Source: Nemophila menziesii
Taxonomy: Eukaryota; Streptophyta; Magnoliopsida; Boraginales; Hydrophyllaceae
Reading direction: 5' to 3'
Assembly: GCA_029959085.1 (NCBI GenBank)
Contig: JARWIR010000011.1
Coordinates: forward strand, 8,991,840-9,055,839
DNA: 64,000 nucleotides
Shown: one piece after another, positions 57,401-64,000 of the stretch
Position numbering within the stretch: the first letter of the stretch is position 1
Layout: every line of letters begins with the position of its first letter
Translations under genes and position numbers: made by a program
The notes under the pieces: generated by a model
Told to the model about the DNA's origin: nothing
The model's input: the letters and a program-made list of their open reading frames with translations, nothing else
The model's database searches: none

Positions 57401-60400
57401 GACGGGTGTGGTATATTTGGATAATGAAAAAGTGAGCTTTTGGCCCTCTCCTCACTAGCCATCAACGAATCGCCCTAGAGCTTGAGTTTTCACTCGAAGA
57501 TGTTCTCACTCAACCCAATTTATTGATGCTTTTGATGTGCATCCCCAATAATCCCAAATAAAACCTTTGTGATGACATACAAAAATTCCACTTTGCAGGT
57601 CCGAATATATATTCTTTTCATATCAATTTCTCTTTTGTATAGGTATGATTCTCTTCTTGTTCGAGATATCACGCTATTTTTTCATATATATATTCTTTCT
57701 TTTTATGCCCTTGTTGGCAAAATTAGCTCGTAGCTTATTTTTCATTCACTATTACCCCGACAAAGGGTTACAATAAATACTTTTCATCATCAATAAAATC
57801 ACAATTACAATTCCCAAATCCCAAAGTTCCCTAATGATGAAACCCACCACCCCAAACTCAAGCTCTAAAACGAGTTGTCTCAGGGTTTTGCGATTCGAGA
57901 GCGGGTCATATAGATAAGTCCTAAAAACTAGGGTATGGATTATAATGTGTTTCAATAAAAGGCTTTAGAAAGGCTCAGAGGGGCTAAGACGGATAAATAA
58001 CAATAATCAAATAAAAGGGTGAGAAGGTATAAAAGGCTTCAAGTGTTTTAATCTGAAAGAACTGCCTTATTCATTTTTCTAACTACCGGATTTCGTTACT
58101 TTTTCACTACTAGTTCATAGACAAATGGGTTTTCAACTAATTTTAAACCTCACGTTCTACACACCAAATAACTCTCCCTAAGTTTCAACATACTTCTTAG
58201 CATTGCTTATTAACTTTCCTATCTTTTATTTCCTGTTTTCATACATACATCTAAACAAACTTATGACATCTTTCAAAAACATACTACCTACTATCATTAA
58301 CTCAATTAAATCATGCTCACATAGGTACATTCAAAGATATTCTATGCCTAATTCAACCCAAAATTTTTTAAATTTTATGCAAAAACACAAAAAGGAAGAT
58401 GAGGACAACGAATCCCCACCCCTAACTCAAAAATGAGTCGTGTCCCCATGACTCGAAAAAGACTCAATGAAGAAATAAATTTTAAAATAAAACTAACTAA
58501 ACTACCTAATGCATACATATTGCACATAAAGAAATGGTAGGGAAGAAAGAAAACATACTCTTAGAGGCTATTACCTCGCCTTATCGATACTCGGATTAAA
58601 TCTAGTGTATCTTCTTCACCCAACTTCTTATTCGTTCTTCGTTCAGGACACGTGATCATAATAGGATATTGCATTATATAACGTTATGGGAGAGATCGAA
58701 AATCCGTATCACCTCCTAATAGATCAACTGTGCCACATCTTCTTCTTCTCCTCACAAAATACAATTCACAAACAACCCAAGCATTCCAAATCTCCACGAA
58801 CCTTCATGTATTCTCCCTCAAATTCTTCTTCAAATACTTTCTTATAAGAAAAAGGTAGTTCCTTTAATTGTTTCCTTGGAGAAGCTATCAGGGCCCTTGA
58901 AGCTTGCTCTTTTTCTTTGGGTATAAGACCTTGTGGAGGTTGTGTTTTATCCTTCGCATGAAAGTAAAGCTCTTACCATTACGATCAAACAAAGGTATTC
59001 CACTCTTCTCAACTTTCTCATTACCCTTTGATTTAGAACTAGAACCTTTGTCAATTGATTTCTTCTTGTTTAAATCCAATCCCTTGTTACTCTTTACCTC
59101 CCTCTTGGTAGCTAAAATCTAGTCATCTTCAATTAACCCCCAACTCAAAGCTTTAGCAACCCTTGAAATTTGAACTTGTGAAATTGATTGAACAAGCTTG
59201 ATTTGGCCTAGGATAGGTGAATTGATGATGAATCTCTATGTGGGTAAGGTGGATTTGTAATGGGTTGGCTTGGATTTAAGAAATTGTAGGATGAATTTTG
59301 AAAATTTTGGCTCTTTGATTCAATTTGAATGGATTTGGTGAGGATTGGGTGTTTGATTCTCTTGTAATGATGTAGAAAGAAGGATTGATGTGTTTTTCTT
59401 GATGATTGGGTAGTGTTTTGGTGATTGGTGAAGGTTTTTATGAGCTTTAATGGAGTTGGGAGAGTTTTGGAGAAGAGAAGTAGGCTTAAGGTTTATAAAA
59501 TTCGGAATTAATGAGCTCAATACCTCTTTTATAACTTGAATCCCTTTTCTCTCTCTGGCGGCTCGTGCGGACCATGGGGTGTACCGCGGGGTACACCGCG
59601 ACATCTGATGGTCCAAAATTTTTCCTTTCTGGATGACCCCCGTGGTAGGACCCGTGGCACGTGTTTCTGAACTGCGGACCATGGCGCGGTACACCGGAGG
59701 GTATCCCGCGCCTTCTGTAGCTTTCCACGTCAAAATCCCCGTGGCACGCGTTTTTGGCCTGCGGACCATGGCGCGTTGTAGGGGGTAGTCCGCGGGTCAA
59801 TTTTTTCTTGGTTCTGGACACGACCCGTGGCACCACCCGTGGTACGGGTTTTGACCCTGCGGACCATACCTGCGGACTAGGGGTAGTCCGCGGGGGTAGT
59901 TCGCGCAGGGTATTCCTTCGCTCCGAAAAATTTTCCTCGCGTCCCTAACTCGATTTCTCCAATTCCTACACACCAAAAACATTAATACCTTCCTCAAATA
60001 TGCAATATCAACTAAAATTAACTAAACTAAACATAAATTAGAAGCTAAAAATGAAAAAACATAAAAGAAATTACGGGTTGTCTCCCGTACAACACTTTTG
60101 TTTAACGTCTTTCAAAGTTAGACGTGTTACCTCGATTAAGGATGACGAAATTTCCACCCTTTGCCTCTAATTCCCACGAACTTTTCAGCTCGATTCTTAA
60201 TCATGGATGGTGCCATCCAAGATGTCGTGGGAAGTGGTGTCTCTAGTGGTAACTCGATTTCACTTGTAGCATTACACTCCTCTGGCAATCCATTCATCTC
60301 TTTAGTTTCGAATCTTCGTTTGTTAGAAAGAATTTCCTTCATGAATTGACCGTATTTTGACATTCTTGTGAGAGCTTCTACAAACGGGCTGCTGATCTTT

Positions 60401-63400
60401 AACTTGTTCATCATGTCAACAAACTTCTTGAATTCCAGGTCATTGTCCATTCGGACACGTGAAGGGAATGGTGGAGGAGGACATGTGTTGGTTACCACTT
60501 GGCTTTCTTTCTTTTCTGGTGTCTTCTCTTGGACACTTATTTGTTCAACTACCTCTTTGTTTCTTCTCCCCCCGTTTCTGGAATAGGGACTGGTTCTGGT
60601 TCTGGTTCTGGTCTTGATGGAGGTAGTTGTTTTCCACTTCCTAATTCAACTGCATGACAAACTTTGTTTTCTGGAGCACTAGTATCACTTTGGAGTTGCC
60701 TTTCTGCAAGGATTTGAGCTTTATTCACCATTTGTGACACTGTCTGCACAAGCTTTTCAAGCGCATTATCTGAGTTTTGGATTCTTTGCTAGTTATTCTC
60801 TATCTTTTCAATTAGGTTCATCATCTTAGCCATACTTGAATTCAAACTCGAAGGTTGTTCTTGAATGGTTTGCTGCATTGAATAAGGAGGTGGTTCTCGA
60901 TAAGCTTCATTATAAATCGGCGCTTCTTGATAGATAGGTTGTGGAGGATAGTAAGATTGTGGTCGTGGTTGATAATAATCATCATAATAATGGTTATTAT
61001 GATAATACGTCTGTTGATCTCCGACCCAATTGTAACTCTGTGGGGGTTGATAGTCAGCGTAATTTCCTTGAGATTGATAATACCCATCATAATAATGGTC
61101 TCTTTGATAAGGTCTGAAGGAAATTGAGGCTGGGTTGTTCATGCAATGTCCCCACGAGTGATCTCTTGCTCCACAACTAGGACATGAAGGTGAGGTATGT
61201 ACTAGATTCCTCTGAGCTAGTTTTCACGATTGTTCTCGTAATTCCTCAAGTTGTTGGGTTAACTCCTTGAGCTTTAGAGCTTCCATCATATATTAGCTTC
61301 TTCAGGATCTAATAACACGAAACCTTTATCTCCTAATAAATCTGCTTTCGCCTAAAAAAAATCTGTAAAACAAAAACTAAAAACAAAAGCGTAAAATAGA
61401 ACTAACTGAAATTAAAAGCACAAGATATATGCACAAGGACTAACGATGTAGTCCCCGGCAGCGGCGCCAAAAACTTGGTGTGGCCTAAGGTGTGATAAAA
61501 GATGTATAAAATAAGTGCAAATAAACACCCTAAGCTAACACGGTACTGCAAGTATTACAGGACATATGCAAGTTTTAATGATAAGAAGATTCGTTCCTCA
61601 GGGACTGACGAAAGTTAGAGAGAACTTATGCAAATTATCAAGTGTAGATATAAAAGATAGAAAGATAATACGCAAAGAAAGAAAAGCAAAATAGATTTTT
61701 ATTTGGTTTTTAAATAATAAACTAAACTACTAAACTAAAGACAATAAAATAAATAAAAGAAAAGAAAAGAAGATAGTATGAAAGATGTAGCTTAGGTCTC
61801 ACTAGTATGCACTAATCCTTCTAATTCTATCTATTAGATCTAGTTCATAACGAAGAATATTAGCCCTTGGTATACTTAGTCAGGATTCTAAATTCCCATA
61901 CCTTAGACCTTGAGAGCGACTAAGGGGGCTACGACACAACCAAGAAGTGTTTTATCTTAGGGTTCTCAAACGCCACTAAGGCCCTAAGCAAATACTCTAA
62001 TCCTGTTGATATGGTGGTTAAAACAAACCCTAATGACTATCTAGTTAGAATCATGTTTTGTCAGAACTAATATCGACACTAGAATTTATGTGGTGGTTCA
62101 ATAGTTAAACACCCTGTCAAGGAGACCATCTAACTACTATTAAGGTAATCCTAAACGTTGCGCACCGCAAGGAAAACATACATTAAATCAAAACACATAA
62201 TCAAATATGAAGTAAGTAGCTAATATCAGATTAAAACATATAATTCCCAAAGAAACTTAGATAGAAGAATTAGAATTCATAGTTTATACATTATGCAAAC
62301 CTAAGCTAATAGAATTAGTTCATACAAAGAAAAGGAGAGAAAAGAATTACAAAATAAGAGGTTGAAGGAGACATGATTGATGCACAACTCCTTCCAGACT
62401 TCTTCTCTTGTGTTGCAGCTTCCTCTTGGCCTTAAGGTCTGGCCAAGGATGATTTTAGAGTGTTAAGAGGCTGTATTTATAGGGTATAGGAAGACCTAAT
62501 TCGTTTTCTTGAAGGAGAAGGAAAGTAATGGACTCCTAGTCCAACTCAAATTCGTATGGAAATAAAGATAAACACTGCTGGACCGTTTTGAGCATATCTT
62601 CTTCGTTATTGGTCGGTTTGAGCTCCATAAGATACCAAAAGAATCGCAACAGAATTATCTTGACCTTATAGAAGGAAATTACCAAAATCATCCTATTTCT
62701 TAGGTAAAAACGCATATCTTTAGACGTGTATGCAGAATCCCAGATTTAGGCAGCTTTTCCTTTTCCATCTTTTTAGCTTTTGTTTCCTTATCTCCAATAA
62801 CCATGCAAATCTCTTTCCATAAGTTGTTGTCTTTGACTTGGACTCTAATTAAGCTCCATAATTTTCTTTAAAGCTTCACACTAGATAAACAATTAAACCC
62901 AATATGCTCTACAAATATTATATTTACTAAATCAAGACTCAAAATAGGAAAGTGCACTAAATTAAGCTAAGATCGACCTATAAACTAATAAATAAGCCTA
63001 AAATGATGTCTCAGAAGTATATTTAATTATCAAAAATGAGGAGACATCACAATTCTTTCACGAACACGAGTATTCCAACAAGTATAAACCCTCTTAGGCT
63101 TGTGGGCCCACATCTTCATACGCGGAGGTTTCTGTTGAACTGGCACTTCCGGAACCTCTTGTTCAGTTTCATCCTCAATGTTCTTCTGAATTTCCTCTTC
63201 TTGTTCCTTCTCACTTTCTGGCTCATCAATTAATCTTCTCTTTTGACCTGTGATTTCTATTCTTTTGGGATCAAGATTAACTTCATCAATTTTTCGTTTA
63301 GGACGCGAATCAGGAATCTCAATAGCTTGGTCTTGGGAACCACCAATGGTGGTTTTCTTTCTAGGAGTAGTTCTTCAGAAATCACCGGTTCTGTTAGTCA

Positions 63401-63401
63401 T
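54463..63401 (-). CDS. Element E ORF2, split by element D
   Basis: The exon-like parts are 63401-63055 and 55435-54463; D and one CAATT copy lie between. Across the gap the frame continues (WNTRVRER then IEFLKFGEETNF). Starts MTNRTGDF with a TGA at codon 9, then about 430 open codons. The first ~110 residues are K/E/R-rich. Then comes the putative plant transposon domain: EFIPTFVREFYEGLATSRD, KKVVPFSVERIRNSLKL, PRAKVCSSFIIPTFFG, ECILEERPFDVAKIIYE-like text. A coiled coil follows (MLEENQEKMIATLGNVTKEL) and the end is NTGNQPRAG. Apart from the early stop, it was open when D landed. Confidence 0.75.
55436..57008 (-). repeat. Element D 3' LTR
   Basis: The 46-nt inverted repeat is at 57008-56963. 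A TATA-like CCTATAAATAC box is on the minus strand near 56435. Confidence 0.96.
57009..57044 (-). promoter_or_regulatory. Element D PPT and covarying hairpin
   Basis: PPT CTTTGAGTTGGGGGTCT (57025-57009), preceded by TTGTATCG-GGA-CGATACAA (57044-57026). Compared with A, B and E, three stem pairs differ and all three still pair. Confidence 0.92.
57045..58434 (-). other. Element D 3' untranslated region
   Basis: Non-coding and colinear with C 23185-24486. Contains the TTGAGTTTGGGGTGGTGGG phrase near 57855. Confidence 0.55.
58435..58454 (-). repeat. Element D GAGTC hairpin
   Basis: Plus-strand GAGTCGTGTCCCCATGACTC: 7 of 8 stem pairs. Confidence 0.8.
58565..59126 (-). pseudogene. Element D ORF2 remnant
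   Basis: The ATG at 59126 follows a PPT-like tract, as in C. Fragments SKSKGNEKVEKSGIPLF and, in another frame, SRALIASPRKQLKEL and FSYKKVFEEEF match the beginning of C ORF2. The transposon domain and coiled coil are deleted; only a short end survives. Confidence 0.65.
59127..59544 (-). other. Element D leader between words and ORF2
   Basis: Non-coding and colinear with C 25748-26149 (PPT-like tract at about 59135-59152). Confidence 0.45.
59545..59930 (-). repeat. Element D word array (GCGGACCATGG, GCGGTACACCGC)
   Basis: GGTGTACCGCGGGGTACACC at 59578 and GCGGACTA-GGGG-TAGTCCGC at 59872-59891, with GCGGACCATGG at several sites. Linkers keep CCCGTGGCACG followed by TTTT as in C, so the frame of the array is shared while the words differ. 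Confidence 0.88.
60136..60498 (-). pseudogene. Element D pre-protease linker joined to integrase tail
   Basis: A 120-codon frame. CPPPPFPSRVRMDNDLEFKK and YGQFMKEILSNKRRFETKEM match the linker before the protease in A and B (NKRPYCDNEMIGLPKECSA). At CNATSEIELP it jumps to TTSWMAPSMIKNRAEKFVGI and GKGWKFRHP, the integrase-tail text. The whole retropepsin domain is therefore deleted. Confidence 0.75.
60549..61290 (-). pseudogene. Element D gag C-terminal remnant
   Basis: An intact CCHC knuckle CPSCGARDHSWGHC lies near 61180-61140. 61142-60789 is a Q/Y-rich tail (SYNWVGDQQTYYHNNHYYDD). 60749-60549 reads MVNKAQILAERQLQSDTSAP and a proline/glutamate repeat. A TAG and a frame break divide them. 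The capsid domain is missing: only about 160 bp separate the knuckle region from the PBS. Confidence 0.78.
61452..61469 (-). promoter_or_regulatory. Element D primer binding site, tRNA-Asp
   Basis: TGGCGCCGCTGCCGGGGA on the minus strand, 6 nt from the LTR. Confidence 0.92.
61476..63049 (-). repeat. Element D 5' LTR
   Basis: 1574 bp. The inverted repeat is at 63049-63004. TATA box (TATAAATA, minus) at 62481-62474. Confidence 0.96.
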
Positions 63402-64000
63402 CTCTTTCCACCCCAAACTCAAAACATCAAATAATGAGAAACTTAGAGAAAAAGTTTAGAATTTTGATGTTTTGAGGCTTAGGAATTGAAGACTAGGTGG
63501 AATATGAGATGGGTTTTGTTTAAGTTGGAAGGGAGAAGAAGGAATTGGGTTTAATTTAAGGCTTAGGTGAAGAAAAATCTTGAGAAAAACTAAGGATTTT
63601 GATGTTATTTTGGAGAGGAGGTGAGTTAATCTTGTGTTTTTGTGGTGGAAGAGGGTAGGATTTGATGATATATAGAGTTTTTGTTGATGATTTTCGGAGG
63701 TGGGGAGGCTATTGGTGCGTTTTAGGTAAAATCTTGAAGAGGCTAAGAAAACTAGGTTAAAACATCAAAAACCGACATCACAGCTTCAAAACTGGGTTCC
63801 CGGTTTCGAAAATCCGGGTACCCGGTTCCGCGTCACTGTGACGGCGCAGAAAAATTACTTAATTTTTTTTTTGAATACCTCAATACGCACCAAGACGCTG
63901 GGCCCCAAGACGCGGGGTCAGAACTTTTACTCGCCAAAACCGGGTTCCCGCATTTGTGAAATGCGGGTTCCCGGATTTTCGTCGATGGCGCGAGCCAAGA
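63402..64000 (-). repeat. Element E word array and ORF2 leader
   Basis: AACTGGGTTCCCGGTT at 63790, the perfect 12-bp palindrome CCGGGTACCCGG at 63814, AACCGGGTTCCCG near 63937 and CGGGTTCCCGG near 63964. The PPT-like CCACCCCAAACTCAAAAC (opposite strand) lies just before the ORF2 ATG. The rest is non-coding and continues past the window. Confidence 0.8.

Larger units (their letters stand above)
55436..63049 (-). mobile_element. LTR retrotransposon D, nested in ORF2 of E
   Basis: 7614 bp, perfect CAATT duplication (55431-55435 and 63050-63054). LTRs are 1573 and 1574 bp and look very similar, with only scattered base differences, so this is one of the younger insertions. The internal region is strongly reduced: the gag capsid domain, protease, reverse transcriptase and integrase core are all absent. 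Confidence 0.96.
51856..64000 (-). mobile_element. LTR retrotransposon E, partial, containing D and a SINE
   Basis: The minus-strand element extends beyond the window. Visible in order from the right: word array (63975-63780), ORF2 (63401-63055 then 55435-54463), hairpin, PPT module and 3' LTR. Its 3' LTR is cut short at about 51856, beside the PPR fragment. Confidence 0.88.

Overview
The window is an AT-rich, repeat-dense stretch of a plant nuclear genome. A eudicot is likely and an asterid is possible, but the species cannot be fixed from sequence alone. The plant assignment rests on LTR retrotransposons primed by tRNA-Asp, a plant mobile domain gene, PPR repeats, hAT-type MITEs, a tRNA-derived SINE and GT-AG introns. 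I see no rRNA or tRNA gene, no CRISPR, no bacterial gene structure and no intact host gene.

Layout. 1-3400: the end of a minus-strand plant-mobile-domain gene with an in-frame stop, three GC-rich hairpins, then a decayed multi-exon plus-strand gene encoding a coiled coil. 4180-5395: an old LTR remnant. 6278-7830: a solo LTR. 8083-10680: MITE-like repeats and a candidate TIR element holding a 20-bp minisatellite. 10945-14885: a decayed minus-strand Ty3/gypsy pol fragment (RNase H and integrase), split by a solo LTR at 11461-13022. 15600-44670: a Russian-doll nest in which a LINE fragment lies next to a palindromic MITE, which contains LTR element A (+, 16535-44078), which contains element C (-, 21620-40082), which contains element B (+, 30498-39349). 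Each LTR element has a 5-bp target duplication. 44680-51480: a CAC-rich insertion, a second copy of the 1400-3400 gene with a retrotransposon fragment inside it, and two hAT MITEs. 51508-51855: a PPR pseudogene. From 51855 to the window end: element E (-), cut by a SINE in its LTR and by element D (-, 55436-63049) in its second ORF.

Elements A-E are one related group. The shared order is LTR, 6-nt spacer, tRNA-Asp PBS, gag with CCHC knuckle, retropepsin-like region, a tail resembling the integrase C-terminus, an array of GC-rich self-complementary words, ORF2 (putative plant transposon domain plus coiled coil), a GAGTC hairpin, a 19-nt hairpin, a 17-nt polypurine tract (PPT), LTR. Reverse transcriptase, RNase H and the integrase core are absent from A-D, so these must depend on another element. 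The pol remnant at 13254-14885 is a degraded relative of what such a helper could be.

The most interesting signal is structural. In all five elements the 17-nt PPT sits between a 19-nt hairpin and a 46-nt inverted repeat that opens the LTR. These lengths hold across families whose sequences differ (one LTR copy is 45 nt), and the upstream stem shows three compensatory base-pair changes. A second signal is that each element carries its own family of GC-rich quasi-palindromic words at the same map position.
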